From assembly GCF_011764425.1 (NCBI RefSeq), contig NZ_BLPF01000001.1, positions 859,001 to 923,000 on the forward strand: a stretch of DNA of 64,000 nucleotides, in the 5' to 3' direction. The stretch is from Phytohabitans houttuyneae (GTDB taxonomy: Bacteria > Actinomycetota > Actinomycetes > Mycobacteriales > Micromonosporaceae). Positions 56,214 to 64,000 of the stretch are shown here, piece after piece (positions within the stretch are counted from its first letter, which is position 1; each line of letters starts with the position of its first letter). Made by a program: the position numbers and the translations under genes. Under the pieces are notes generated by a model that had not been told where the DNA came from, ran no database searches, and saw only the letters and a program-made list of their open reading frames with translations.

Positions 56214-56445
56214 GCTGTATCTCCTTCTGAAACTGGCGGCCGAGCACACCGTGCGGCGGCCGGTTGGCCGTTTTCGAGCACTGGCGCCGAGGCGGCCTCC
56301 GGTGAAGGAGTCTTCCCAACCACGCCATCTCTAGAACAGCGTGGAACAGCAAACCACGTACGCAAAAACTTCGCACAGTCTACCGGAGGAAATTCTCCGA
56401 CATGTGACCTGATTCGCCGTTAACAAGGGTAAACGCGAGTCTGTT

Positions 56446-56718
56446 TCAGGCCGGCCAGCGGCCCGTCAAGCGCCGCACGCCGGTAGCCCCGCCACGGTCG
56501 ACAGCGGCCTTGACCACGGCGAATATGGCGCCCTGCAGGGCCGCGGCGGCCAGGATCTCGCCCCAGCCCCGCTCCTCGTCGGTGGCGTCCGGCGCATCGT
56601 CGTCACCGGCCGCGACCTTCCACAGCTGCTTGAAGATCGCGCCAGCCACGATGCCGGCCCCGATGCCCAGCAGCATCCCGACCGGCTTGTACGCCACCTT
56701 GCTCACGACCTTGGCCAC
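56446..56718 (-). CDS. DUF4235 membrane protein
   Basis: 90 residues: KVAYKPVGMLLGIGAGIVAG (span 1), an acidic loop (GDDDAPDATDEERGWGEIL) and a second amphipathic or membrane helix (AAALQGAIFAVVKAAVDRGG). This is the DUF4235 pattern. It is the third gene of a holin-like/DUF3618/DUF4235 trio often found together in actinobacteria. Function unknown; probably envelope or stress related. Confidence 0.85.
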   Translation of the reverse strand: MAKVVSKVAYKPVGMLLGIGAGIVAGAIFKQLWKVAAGDDDAPDATDEERGWGEILAAAALQGAIFAVVKAAVDRGGATGVRRLTGRWPA

Positions 56719-56751
56719 CGCATCCTCCCCCTCGATACTCGAAAAAGATGC

Positions 56752-57024
56752 TCAGCGGGAACGCTTTCGCATCACCATCAGCACAACGATCGCCGCCAGC
56801 ACGCCGGTGACAGCGGTGGCGGCGGCCACGAGCGGCACCCGGTTTTCCCGCGCCCGCTCGGTGGTTTGCGCGACCGACTGCCGTACCCGCGCCTTGACAT
56901 CGGCCTTGGCGGCCAGGGCCTGGACCGTCTCCCCCAGCTCGGCCCGCGTCTGCCGGATCTCCGCCCGCAGCGCCTCGGTGTCCACCTTGCCGTTGGTGGA
57001 CACCTTGCCGTTCGTCGCAACCAT
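56752..57024 (-). CDS. DUF3618 protein
   Basis: 90 residues: a helical N-terminus with DTEALRAEIRQTRAELGETV (the DUF3618 signature), a second helix (RVRQSVAQTTERARENRVP) and a C-terminal membrane span (LVAAATAVTGVLAAIVVLMV) ending RKRSR. It starts right after the holin-like gene stops. Function unknown. Confidence 0.87.
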   Translation of the reverse strand: MVATNGKVSTNGKVDTEALRAEIRQTRAELGETVQALAAKADVKARVRQSVAQTTERARENRVPLVAAATAVTGVLAAIVVLMVMRKRSR

Positions 57025-57474
57025 CTACGCCCCCTCGCCGTGGCCGTTGGCCCGCGCCCGCACGGCCCCCTTGACCGTGTCGACGTCGGCCTTCAGCCCG
57101 GAGGCGGCCGCCTCGGGCATGGGCGGCACAGCCTGCTTGACCTGCCGCTTGCCGACGAGCGCCATTATCCCAGCGGAGACGAACAGCAGGACGGTCACGA
57201 TGAGCGCGGCGAGCCACGCCGGCATCACCAGCGCGAGCAGGAGGATGCCGGTCGCGATGAGCGCGCCGACGCCGTACAGCGCGAATGCGCCCGCGCCGCC
57301 GAAGAGGCCGATGCCGACGCCGGCGTGCTTGCCCTTCTCGGCGAGCTCGGCCTTGGCGAGCGCCAGCTCGTCGCGGACCAGCAGGGAGATCTGTTCACTT
57401 GCGCGCTGCACCAGCTCGGCGGTTGACTGCTCACTCAACGGGCGGGCCGGACCGCGTTCGAGAACATCGGCCAT
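57025..57474 (-). CDS. Phage-holin-family (DUF1469-type) membrane protein
   Basis: 149 residues. Helical N-terminus (STAELVQRASEQISLLVRDE, LALAKAELAEKGKHAG), two membrane spans (FGGAGAFALYGVGALIATG; LAALIVTVLLFVSAGIMAL) and an acidic or Gly-rich tail. ATG 57474 has GGAGG six bases ahead. Although called holin superfamily, such proteins in actinobacteria are chromosomal housekeeping membrane proteins. First gene of the trio. Confidence 0.87.
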   Translation of the reverse strand: MADVLERGPARPLSEQSTAELVQRASEQISLLVRDELALAKAELAEKGKHAGVGIGLFGGAGAFALYGVGALIATGILLLALVMPAWLAALIVTVLLFVSAGIMALVGKRQVKQAVPPMPEAAASGLKADVDTVKGAVRARANGHGEGA

Positions 57475-57539
57475 GGCGTCCTCCTTCACCCTCTCTCGGG
57501 GACTATGCCCAGCTTATGAGCGCTCCAATCCCCGTGGCG

Positions 57540-58751
57540 TCAGGTTCGGGACTCGTCCGGGTCCGAACGTTCGGGCGGACCTTCGAACTCGGCCGCGCGG
57601 GCCTCCCCTTCGGGGCTGCCGCCGAAGACCCGGGCGTCGTCGTCCGGTTCGGTGGGCACGTCCCGGCGGCCCGGGCGGACGTCATGCGCGGTCGAGGGGC
57701 GCACCCACTGCCACGCGAGCCGGTTTGCCCCGTCGCCGACCTCGGCGCGCACCCGGGGAAGCGAGGTGGGCTGGCGGTCGCGGATCCAGCCGACGAAGTG
57801 CTCGCGGACCAGGCAGCGCAGGTCCCAGAGGGTCGGCGCGTCATTGGCGCTGACGAGTGCGCGCACCCTGATCATGCCGCCCACCGCGTCGGTCACCTGC
57901 AGCACGCAGACCCGGCCGTCCCACAGCTGGCTGCCTTCGAGCAGGGTGCGCAGCTCCTCCCGCATGTCCTGCACCGGCACCGCCCAGTCCAGGTCGAACT
58001 CGGCCGTGCCGAGCACGGCTGAGCCCGTGCGGGTCCAGTTCTGGAACGGTCGGGTGGTGAAGTACGTGGTCGGCATGATCAGCCGCCGGTCGTCCCAGAT
58101 CTGCACGACCACCGTGGTGAGCGTGAGCTCCTCGATGCGGCCCCACTCGTCCTCGACCACGACCACGTCGTCGAGCCGGAGCGCGTCGCTGAACGTGAGC
58201 TGCAGCCCCGCGAAGATGTTGCCCAGCGTGCTCTGCGCCGCCAGCGCGGCCACCACGCCGATGATGCCGGCCGAGGCGAGCAGGCTGGCGCCCACGGCGC
58301 GGACGTGCGGGAAGGTCATCAGCATGATGCCGAACGTCACCACGACGACGGCCGCGACCGTGACCCGGCGCAGCAGCCGCACCTGCGTCTGCACCTTGCG
58401 GGCGCGCAGGTTGTCCGGCACGTCGGTGCGTACCCGCGACACGGCGACGTCCTCGACCACCAGGGCCAGCGCGGCGAGCAGCCACGCGAACGCCGCGATC
58501 ACCGCGAGCACGAGCAGGTGCAGGACCACGTCACGACCGGCGAACTCACCGCCGGTGGCCCGGACCCCCACCTCGATGGCGAGGACGGTCATCGCCACCT
58601 GGAACGGGCGGTGCGCGTGGTCGGACAGCTCCCTGAGCAGGACGGATCGCCGGCCGAGCCGCCGCGCGACGCGGTGCACGACCGCCACCACCGCGAGGGC
58701 GAGCACGGCGGCGCCGAGCGTCACCGAAATCGCCCAAAGCACGGTATCCAC
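57540..58751 (-). CDS. MscS-family mechanosensitive channel
   Basis: 403 residues with several N-terminal spans, then the pore-lining segment and beta domain: GIIGVVAALAAQSTLGNIFA (TM3 region, Ala/Gly-rich), GLQLTFSDALRLDDVVVVED and ELTLTTVVVQIWDDRRLIMP. The C-terminus has an extended disordered acidic tail. GTG 58751 is preceded by GAGGGGA; ATG 58784 is less likely. It releases solutes on osmotic downshock. Confidence 0.9.
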   Translation of the reverse strand: MDTVLWAISVTLGAAVLALAVVAVVHRVARRLGRRSVLLRELSDHAHRPFQVAMTVLAIEVGVRATGGEFAGRDVVLHLLVLAVIAAFAWLLAALALVVEDVAVSRVRTDVPDNLRARKVQTQVRLLRRVTVAAVVVVTFGIMLMTFPHVRAVGASLLASAGIIGVVAALAAQSTLGNIFAGLQLTFSDALRLDDVVVVEDEWGRIEELTLTTVVVQIWDDRRLIMPTTYFTTRPFQNWTRTGSAVLGTAEFDLDWAVPVQDMREELRTLLEGSQLWDGRVCVLQVTDAVGGMIRVRALVSANDAPTLWDLRCLVREHFVGWIRDRQPTSLPRVRAEVGDGANRLAWQWVRPSTAHDVRPGRRDVPTEPDDDARVFGGSPEGEARAAEFEGPPERSDPDESRT

Positions 58752-58813
58752 GTCCCAATCCCCTCGAATCAGGCGAACGAACAACCTTGCCCGATCAAAC
58801 AGGGACCAACCGC

Positions 58814-59140
58814 CTAAGCGCGGGCGATCTTCACCACGACGTTACTATCCGTGACGCTCTCAAGCGTCACGTTCATCCCGGCGACCTCCGTGCCGCCCTG
58901 CCCCACAGTCAGGCTGAGCTGCTCGCCGGCCACTTCCAAGGTGACCCGGTCGCCTTCCGCGCTCACCAGCTTGGCGTCGACCCCCAGCACGCTGGCCTGC
59001 GCCTCCACGCCTCTGTCGAACGTCACCGTGCACTGGTCGAGGCCACAGTTGGTATCGGCGCCTTCAGAACTACACCCCGTCAGCACCGCGGCTGCGAGGG
59101 CCAGGCCGATCGCCACGCGGGCGGTCAGTCGCTTCGTCAC
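58814..59140 (-). CDS. Small secreted lipoprotein
   Basis: 108 residues. Signal with lipobox (ALAAAVLTGCSSEG, Cys about 21), then two nearby Cys (NCGLDQCTVTF) and a beta-rich domain (SVLGVDAKLVSAEGDRVTLE). The family is not recognised; the small beta domain resembles conserved actinobacterial lipoproteins. GTG 59140 gives an intact signal peptide; the longer frame belongs to the upstream gene read out of frame. Confidence 0.75.
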   Translation of the reverse strand: MTKRLTARVAIGLALAAAVLTGCSSEGADTNCGLDQCTVTFDRGVEAQASVLGVDAKLVSAEGDRVTLEVAGEQLSLTVGQGGTEVAGMNVTLESVTDSNVVVKIARA

Positions 59141-59180
59141 GCCGCCCAGCCTACGTGGTCGCGGCGATCCCGGCCTGGCG

Positions 59181-59944
59181 TCAGACCGCGTGCTCGGGCG
59201 CGGGCAGGTCGTCGAAGGGAAACCGGCGGGCGAACGCCGGCCACGGGATCGTGAGGCGCACCCGGTCGCGAGCGGCGAACGGCGGGGGTGGACGTGGACG
59301 CCGGCGACCTCGACGAGGCGGGCCAGCGACCGGCGCACCTCGCCCTCCGGCATGCGCAGCGCCGCGGCGAAAGCGCGCAGGTCGGTGGTGACCTGCCGGC
59401 GCCGCCACCGCGGCCGGGTGCGCTCGGCGAGCGCCCGCACGGTGATCGCGACGAGCACCGTGCGGTCGTCCTGCTGGGCCCGCTCCTCGTCGACGATCTC
59501 GTTGCCGGCGAGCGGCAGCACCTCGATCGGGTTTTGCTCCAGGCGGGGCGTCAGCCACTCACCGTCCATCTCGAACAGTCCGAACCCGACAAGGCAGGAA
59601 AGCAGCTCCTCCAACGTGTGCGGCACCGGCAGCCCGCGCCGGCGGCACATCTCGGTGAACAGCTCCACCCGCGCGGCCCGCACCCGCACCACCCGGTCGT
59701 AGTGCTCGCGCGCCTGCAGCTCGGCGTGGTCGGCCTCGCGACGCGGGTGGTGGCTCTGCGCCTGCGCCACCCAGTCGTCGACCGAGCCCGGGTCGCACCA
59801 CACGGCCTTGTCCCAGGGCAGCATCGACCACGCCTTGCGGGAGAAGCCGTGCTGGTCGGGCACGACCGTCAGGTACGCGAACGAGCATGGCAGCCAACGG
59901 ATCCACGACGGCACCATGACCGCGCGCTGCCATTGGTTGGCCAC
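59181..59944 (-). CDS. Unrecognised cytosolic protein (one frameshift)
   Basis: About 254 residues after correction. One G added to plus-strand run 59284-59288 gives VHVHPPPPFAARDRVRLT and an end FDDLPAPEHAV. Features: a Trp-rich N-terminus (SWIRWLPCSFAYLTV, WSMLPWDKAVWCDPG), a helical middle (ELFTEMCRRRGLPVPHTLEE) and a possible winged-helix near MPEGEVRRSLARLVEVAG. No signal peptide, and no family named with confidence. It precedes the lipoprotein gene by 40 bp. The start (GTG 59944) is unsupported by a ribosome site. Confidence 0.65.
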
Positions 59945-60022
59945 GCAAGGACGATAGCGCCACTACGCGTGTCCGTGGGGGCACCCTCCGCTGTGGACAG
60001 TGATCCACTGGAGCGCCTTCCC

Positions 60023-61501
60023 TCAGCGGCCGGCGAGCACCTCGGCGGCGGCCTCGCCGTTGGCGCGGGTCGCGCCGTACGTGGCCACGTGCGTCGCGCC
60101 CACCACCGAGGCGGGCACGCCCATCTCCACGACGATCGCGTCCGGACGCGCGGCGAGGGCGGTCGCGACCGCGCGCCCCATCCACTCGTACCGGTGGACG
60201 TCGCGGACGACGAGGACCAGCGGCCGGCCGGCGGCCGCGGTGTGGAAGTCGCCCGCGGCCTCGGCGGCGGAGAGCCGCGCGGCGGTGGTGCCGGGCAGTC
60301 GGGCGGCGAGTGGCACGGCAACGCCCCACGGCGTCTCCGGGCCGATCGCGAAGTTGCGCGGCGGCTCGAACTCCACCACGTGCGGCGCGGCGGCCAGCGG
60401 CAGCGCGGACGCGGCGCCGGTGACCCGGACCGCGCGGCGGGCGCCGGCGAGCCCGACCGGGATCCCGTCCAGCCGATCGGGCACCGCCGCGGCCCTCGCC
60501 TGCGCCGTCCACGCGGCCAGCTGCTCGACCCGCTTGGCCGCCTCGGCCAGCCGCTCCTCGGGCAGCTCGCCCGCCGCCACCGCGGCCACGATCGCGTCCC
60601 GCAGGCGGGTGGCGGTCGCCTCGTCGGCGTGGTCGCCGCCCACGCAGATCGCGTCGACGCCGGCGGCGAGGGCCAGCACGGCCGCGCCCTCCAGGCCGTA
60701 CCGCGTGGCGATGGCCTTCATCTCGATGCCGTCGGTGATCACCGCGCCGTCGAAGCCCAGCTCGTCGCGGAGCAGGTCGGTGAGCACGATCCGGCTCAGC
60801 GTGGCCGGGCGTTCCGGATCGATGGCCGGCACGAGCAGGTGGCCGGTCATGATCGCCTGCACTCCCGCGGCGATCGCGGCCCGGAACGGCGGCAGCTCGC
60901 ACCCGTCCAGCTCGGCCCGGGTGGCCGCGATCCGCGGCACGTCCACGTGCGAGTCCACGCTGGTGTCGCCGTGGCCGGGGAAGTGCTTGGCGCAGGCCGC
61001 GACGCCGGCCGACTGCAGACCCGTGATCCACGCGGCGGTGTGCCGCGCGACAAGCTCAGGATCGGCGCCGAAGGCCCGCACGCCGATGACCGGGTTGTCC
61101 GGGTTGTTGTTGACGTCGGCGTCCGGCGCGTAGTCCAGCGTGATCCCCGCCGTGGCCAGGTCGTGGCCCAGGTCGCGGGCGACCGCCTCGGTGAGCGCCA
61201 CGTCGTCGACCGCGCCGAGGGCGAGGTTTCCGGGGCGCGAGCTGCCCTGCCAGGTCTCGAAGCGGGTGACGTCGCCGGCCTCCTCGTCGACCGCGACGAT
61301 CACGTCGGGACGCTCCGCGCGCAGCGCGGCGGTCAGGTCGGCGACCTGGGCGGGGCTGGCGAAGTTGCGGCCGAAGAGGGCCACGCCGCCCAGTCCCTCG
61401 CCCAGCCAGCGCCGTACCCAGGTCGGTGGGAGCGTCCCCTCGAAACCCGGCTGCAATACGGCACCCGCGAGGCGAAGCAAGTCCCGGCTGGTCTCCGACA
61501 T
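60023..61501 (-). CDS. GH3 beta-N-acetylhexosaminidase-like (NagZ family)
   Basis: 492-residue glycoside hydrolase family 3 enzyme that would release N-acetylglucosamine from peptidoglycan or chitin fragments. Motifs: GGVALFGRNFASPAQV, the phosphorylase/hydrolase His-Asp loop AACAKHFPGHGDTSVDSHVD and the nucleophile Asp in VITDGIEMKAI. No signal peptide, so probably cytosolic. ATG 61501 follows GGGGG; two upstream ATGs exist. A C-terminal domain of about 150 residues is typical of actinobacterial members. It is divergent from a small membrane protein gene, with an AT-rich palindrome in the shared region. Confidence 0.88.
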   Translation of the reverse strand: MSETSRDLLRLAGAVLQPGFEGTLPPTWVRRWLGEGLGGVALFGRNFASPAQVADLTAALRAERPDVIVAVDEEAGDVTRFETWQGSSRPGNLALGAVDDVALTEAVARDLGHDLATAGITLDYAPDADVNNNPDNPVIGVRAFGADPELVARHTAAWITGLQSAGVAACAKHFPGHGDTSVDSHVDVPRIAATRAELDGCELPPFRAAIAAGVQAIMTGHLLVPAIDPERPATLSRIVLTDLLRDELGFDGAVITDGIEMKAIATRYGLEGAAVLALAAGVDAICVGGDHADEATATRLRDAIVAAVAAGELPEERLAEAAKRVEQLAAWTAQARAAAVPDRLDGIPVGLAGARRAVRVTGAASALPLAAAPHVVEFEPPRNFAIGPETPWGVAVPLAARLPGTTAARLSAAEAAGDFHTAAAGRPLVLVVRDVHRYEWMGRAVATALAARPDAIVVEMGVPASVVGATHVATYGATRANGEAAAEVLAGR

Positions 61502-61583
61502 GTGGCCCCCGTACTCCATAGTGGACAGTCCCCACCGGTCCGGCGGGTAGATGCCATGGTCACACCGGATCCGGGAAATAGTC

Positions 61584-61599
61584 AATAAACCTTTCTATT
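61584..61599. promoter_or_regulatory. AT-rich imperfect palindrome upstream of GH3 gene
   Basis: AATAAACCTTTCTATT, an imperfect palindrome in an unusually AT-rich stretch between the GH3 gene and the small gene at 61695. Possible operator or promoter; resemblance to aminosugar-responsive sites is weak. Confidence 0.35.
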
Positions 61600-61694
61600 A
61601 AGTCTCACTAGACGGGCAGGCCTTTGTGCCGGTATGCCCACGAACGGGTGTCACGGGGCGGCGACTTCTTGCCTCACCGTGAAAGAGTGCGGGG

Positions 61695-61844
61695 ATGGAC
61701 GCGTTGCTCTCGGCTGCCACCATCGCTGCCGAGGACCGGAGCTGGTTCGACATACCGGCCGTCCGCGTCGTCGGGTCGATCCTCGGCGCGCTCCTGCTGC
61801 TGGCCGCGATCCGGTCGATGTTCGGCAAAGGCAAGGGAAAGTAG
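61695..61844 (+). CDS. Small membrane protein, 49 residues
   Basis: Reads MDALLSAATIAAEDRSWFDI, then one hydrophobic span (VRVVGSILGALLLLAAIRSM) and a basic end FGKGKGK. GGGG lies directly before ATG 61695, with GAAAGAG further up. The composition (acidic outside, Lys-rich inside) fits a real single-span protein. No family recognised. Confidence 0.6.
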   Translation: MDALLSAATIAAEDRSWFDIPAVRVVGSILGALLLLAAIRSMFGKGKGK

Positions 61845-61930
61845 CGACGCGCTGTTCAGCAGGGGTGGACACTCCTGCCCGGTTAAGGAACCGCTGAGGA
61901 AGCCGCCGCCCATCTGTGACTGTTTCCGCA

Positions 61931-61962
61931 CGTACCGCAGGAGTAACGTGACGCGCGGTACG
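61931..61962. promoter_or_regulatory. Inverted repeat upstream of Cys-rich MarR gene
   Basis: CGTACCGC (61931-61938) and GCGGTACG (61955-61962), exact complements around 16 bases, 50 bp before GTG 62012. Candidate autoregulatory operator. Confidence 0.45.
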
Positions 61963-62011
61963 AACGGTGTACCCCTCCCCCCGAATCGTTACCAACCAGG
62001 GATAAATACGC

Positions 62012-62626
62012 GTGGACCTGGAAACCTCTACCCGCCAGCTAGCCACGGGCCTGACCCGCGTGGCGGTGGCCGTGCAGGCCGCCGAGAGCCCGCTCCAGCT
62101 GGAGCGCACGATCGCGCAGCAGCAGGTGCTGCTCCTGCTCAGCCGCCGCAGCGAGGTCTACCCGCTGTCCGAGCTCTCGGCCGACCTCAACATGACCACC
62201 CACGCGACGATGTCGGCGATAGCGACGCTGGCCCGCGAGGGCCTGGTGTCGGTAGACCCCTCCCCGTCGTACGCACCACACGCCGTCCGCATCGCCCTGA
62301 CCGACGCCGGCCGCGCCCAGTCGCCCGAGCTGCTCAACTGGGCCGCCGACCTGCTCGCCGAGCTGCACAATCTGGACCACGAGGGCCAGCACCAGCTGCT
62401 CGGCGTGGTGGCCAGCCAGATCCGCCGCATGCAGCGCGAGGGCCGCATCCCGGTCACGAAGATGTGCGTGAGCTGCCGCTTCTTCGACGGCTACGCCCAC
62501 CCCGGCACCGACGAGCCACACCACTGCTGGCTGATCGACAAGCCGTTCGGCCACCAGTACCTGCGCCTCCGCTGCCCCGAAGGCCAGCCCGGCGAAGGCC
62601 CCGTCCGCCCCGACGAGGCGGCCTAG
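62012..62626 (+). CDS. MarR-type regulator with Cys/His-rich C-terminal extension
   Basis: 204 residues. Winged-helix core: QQVLLLLSRRSEVYPLSELS, recognition helix NMTTHATMSAIATLAREGLV, wing VRIALTDAGRAQ. After residue about 150 an extension carries MCVSCRFFDG, DEPHHCWLID and YLRLRCPEG: four Cys plus His in a pattern that could bind a metal or form a redox switch. GTG 62012 lies about seven bases after a GATAAAT -10-like box with no ribosome site, suggesting a leaderless mRNA. Target genes unknown. Confidence 0.82.
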   Translation: MDLETSTRQLATGLTRVAVAVQAAESPLQLERTIAQQQVLLLLSRRSEVYPLSELSADLNMTTHATMSAIATLAREGLVSVDPSPSYAPHAVRIALTDAGRAQSPELLNWAADLLAELHNLDHEGQHQLLGVVASQIRRMQREGRIPVTKMCVSCRFFDGYAHPGTDEPHHCWLIDKPFGHQYLRLRCPEGQPGEGPVRPDEAA

Positions 62627-62642
62627 CGGTCACCCTCTTTTG

Positions 62643-62702
62643 AGCTACCGCGACGTCCGCGGTGGTCCGGACCGTTGCTCCCGCGGCCTCACCCTCCGCG
62701 GT
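62643..62702 (+). repeat. Element A, copy 8
   Basis: GAGCTACCGCGACGTCC to CCTCACCCTCCGCGGT, 16 bp after the MarR stop. ACCGCG/CGCGGT ends and central GGTCCGGACC intact. Confidence 0.85.
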
Positions 62703-62748
62703 CGCCAGGCTCAACCCCAAGGGGGGCGGCACCTGCGCGGCGATCCCT

Positions 62749-62815
62749 GTGAGCCGCCGACCGGAGCGGTGCCCGCGGGAGCATGCGGTCCGCAGCTGAC
62801 GCGGACGGGGGCATA
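62749..62815 (+). repeat. Element C, copy 3
   Basis: GAGCCGCCGACCGGAGCGG, CGGTGCCCGCGGGAGC, GGTCCGCAGCTGACGCGGAC. It follows element A in the same order and orientation as at 18754-19047. Confidence 0.7.
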
Positions 62816-62905
62816 TCTGCCGATAAAGCGTCACGACGGCGCCGGCGGGGCGGAGGGCGGCCCGGCTGTTTGCGGGTGGCGCGTGGGGGGCACGATGGCG
62901 GCGCC

Positions 62906-64000
62906 ATGAGACTGCCTCTTCCCCTCTCCCGGCGGCTGCGCCGCGCCGCCCGCACCCACTTCGGATGGCGCCGTCTGCGCCCGGGCCAGCTCAACCCCAT
63001 GCGCGCGGTGATGCGCGGGCGGGATGCGCTGGTCGTGTTGCCTACCGGTGGCGGCAAGTCCGCCATCTACCAGGTGCCCGCGATGATGCTGCCCGGGCCG
63101 ACCGTGGTGATCTCGCCGCTGCTCGCGTTGCAGCAGGACCAGATCAACGCCATCAACGACCGCCCGGGGATGGCGGCCGTCCGGGTCAGCTCGGCCGAGA
63201 CGCCGGGTCAGCGGGCGGCGGCGCTCGATGCGGTCGGCAAGGGGTTGGCGCGGTTTCTCTTCATCACGCCCGAGCAGCTCACCGACCCCGAGCGGCTCGC
63301 CCAGGTGAAGGCGCTCCGGCCGGCGCTGGTCGCGGTCGACGAGGCGCACTGCATCTCGGCCTGGGGGTACGACTTCCGGCCGGACTACCTCGCGCTCGGC
63401 CACCTCATCGAGGGCATCGGCCGCCCGCCCGTGGTCGCGTTGACCGCCACCGCGTCGCCGCCGGTGCGCGACGACATCGTCGAGCGGCTGCGGCTGCGCA
63501 GCCCGCTCGTCGGCGTGTCCGGCCTGGACCGCTCCAACCTCTTCCTCGAGGTCGCGCACTGCCCCGACGAGGACTACCGGTGGCGCCGCCTGCTCACGCT
63601 GCTGCAGGACGGCGAGCGGCCCGGGATCGTGTACGTGCCGACCCGCCGCGCCGCCGAGGAGCTGGGCGAGCGGCTGTCCGCGGCCGGGTACGCGGCGGAG
63701 GCCTACCACGGCGGCATGGCCGCGGGCCTGCGCGAGCGGCGGCACGAGGACTTCCTCGCCGGGCGGGTGCCGGTGATGGTGGCGACCTCCGCGTTCGGCA
63801 TGGGCATCGACAAGCCGGACATCCGGTGGGTGGCCCACATGGCGCTGCCCGACTCGCCGGACAGCTACCAGCAGGAGATCGGCCGGGCGGGGCGGGACGG
63901 CGCGCCGGCCCGCGGGCTGCTGCTGTGGCGGGCCGAAGACGTGGGGCTGCAGCGCTTCTTCACCGGTGGCGCGCCGGACGAGACCGAGCTGCGCGACCTC
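62906..64000 (+). CDS. recQ: RecQ-like DNA helicase, 3' partial
   Basis: Superfamily 2 ATP-dependent 3'-5' helicase; 365 residues are present and the gene continues past the window. Motifs: Q/0 region HFGWRRLRPGQLNPM, Walker A LPTGGGKSAIY, DEAHCISAWGYDFRPDY (motif II plus aromatic loop), ALTATAS (III), VYVPTRRAAEEL (IV), ATSAFGMGIDKPDIRWVAH (V) and QEIGRAGRDG (VI). ATG 62906 gives the family-typical start. Likely role: recombination and repair. Whether it carries HRDC or other C-terminal domains is not visible. Confidence 0.93.
   Translation, partial: MRLPLPLSRRLRRAARTHFGWRRLRPGQLNPMRAVMRGRDALVVLPTGGGKSAIYQVPAMMLPGPTVVISPLLALQQDQINAINDRPGMAAVRVSSAETPGQRAAALDAVGKGLARFLFITPEQLTDPERLAQVKALRPALVAVDEAHCISAWGYDFRPDYLALGHLIEGIGRPPVVALTATASPPVRDDIVERLRLRSPLVGVSGLDRSNLFLEVAHCPDEDYRWRRLLTLLQDGERPGIVYVPTRRAAEELGERLSAAGYAAEAYHGGMAAGLRERRHEDFLAGRVPVMVATSAFGMGIDKPDIRWVAHMALPDSPDSYQQEIGRAGRDGAPARGLLLWRAEDVGLQRFFTGGAPDETELRDL

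Noticed and set aside
57025-57474. Prophage holin
   Set aside because: No lysin or other phage genes nearby; this family is common as a chromosomal trio with DUF3618 and DUF4235.

Overview
The window is high-GC actinomycete chromosome, most likely from the Micromonosporaceae (my inference from G+C-rich codon use, many GTG starts and gene order; no 16S gene is present to confirm it). Much of it follows the gene order known from Mycobacterium tuberculosis around hisS-relA-apt-secF-secD-yajC-ruvB-ruvA-ruvC and yebC-pdxT-pdxS-pimA-acyltransferase-pgsA-HIT-thrS. Accessory genes are inserted between these conserved blocks.

Positions 1-13900 are mainly nitrogen acquisition. A guanidine-hydrolase-like ureohydrolase (5' end outside the window) is followed by a coupled three-gene NitT/TauT-type ABC importer. 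After a Ser/Thr kinase, an HxlR regulator and a thioesterase comes a urea importer, urtABCDE, on the minus strand. Upstream of urtA lie a cytosolic AmiC-like binding protein and a divergent MarR regulator. Together they suggest use of guanidine and urea as nitrogen sources.

Positions 14600-28200 hold the housekeeping block: hisS, a metallo-beta-lactamase-fold hydrolase, two tandem membrane cyclophilins, rel, apt, secF/secD/yajC and ruvB/ruvA/ruvC. Positions 28250-34440 are an accessory insert: a TetR-MFS efflux pair with two operators, a class V aminotransferase, a GH12 remnant, a beta-propeller lipoprotein and a lectin-metallopeptidase. Positions 34440-46000 return to the core order (yebC, pdxT, pdxS, a phosphatidylinositol mannoside/PI-phosphate lipid cluster, HIT, thrS), with an EF-G paralogue and an aldo-keto reductase inserted.

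Positions 46000-64000 hold a CFA-synthase-like methyltransferase, a GH63-type glycosidase, a two-component system, an adenosine-deaminase/Tam pair, small membrane proteins, a cold-shock protein, MscS, a GH3 hexosaminidase, a Cys-rich MarR regulator and the start of a recQ-like helicase.

Two features cut across the window. First, at least 11 single-base contractions in G or C runs break otherwise intact genes (ureohydrolase, kinase twice, urtC, AmiC-like twice, pimA, response regulator, histidine kinase, tam, and an unknown gene). The uniform pattern points to homopolymer errors in the assembly rather than real pseudogenes. Second, the long intergenic regions carry families of dispersed non-coding elements. 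Element A (~60 bp) has eight full or partial copies, all in the same orientation relative to the nearest gene 3' end. Element B is a perfect hairpin with a 4-base loop (six copies). Element C is ~67 bp (three copies). Element D is a long hairpin in convergent gaps (two copies). There are also four decaying tandem arrays. No tRNA, rRNA, CRISPR array, transposase or phage gene was recognised.
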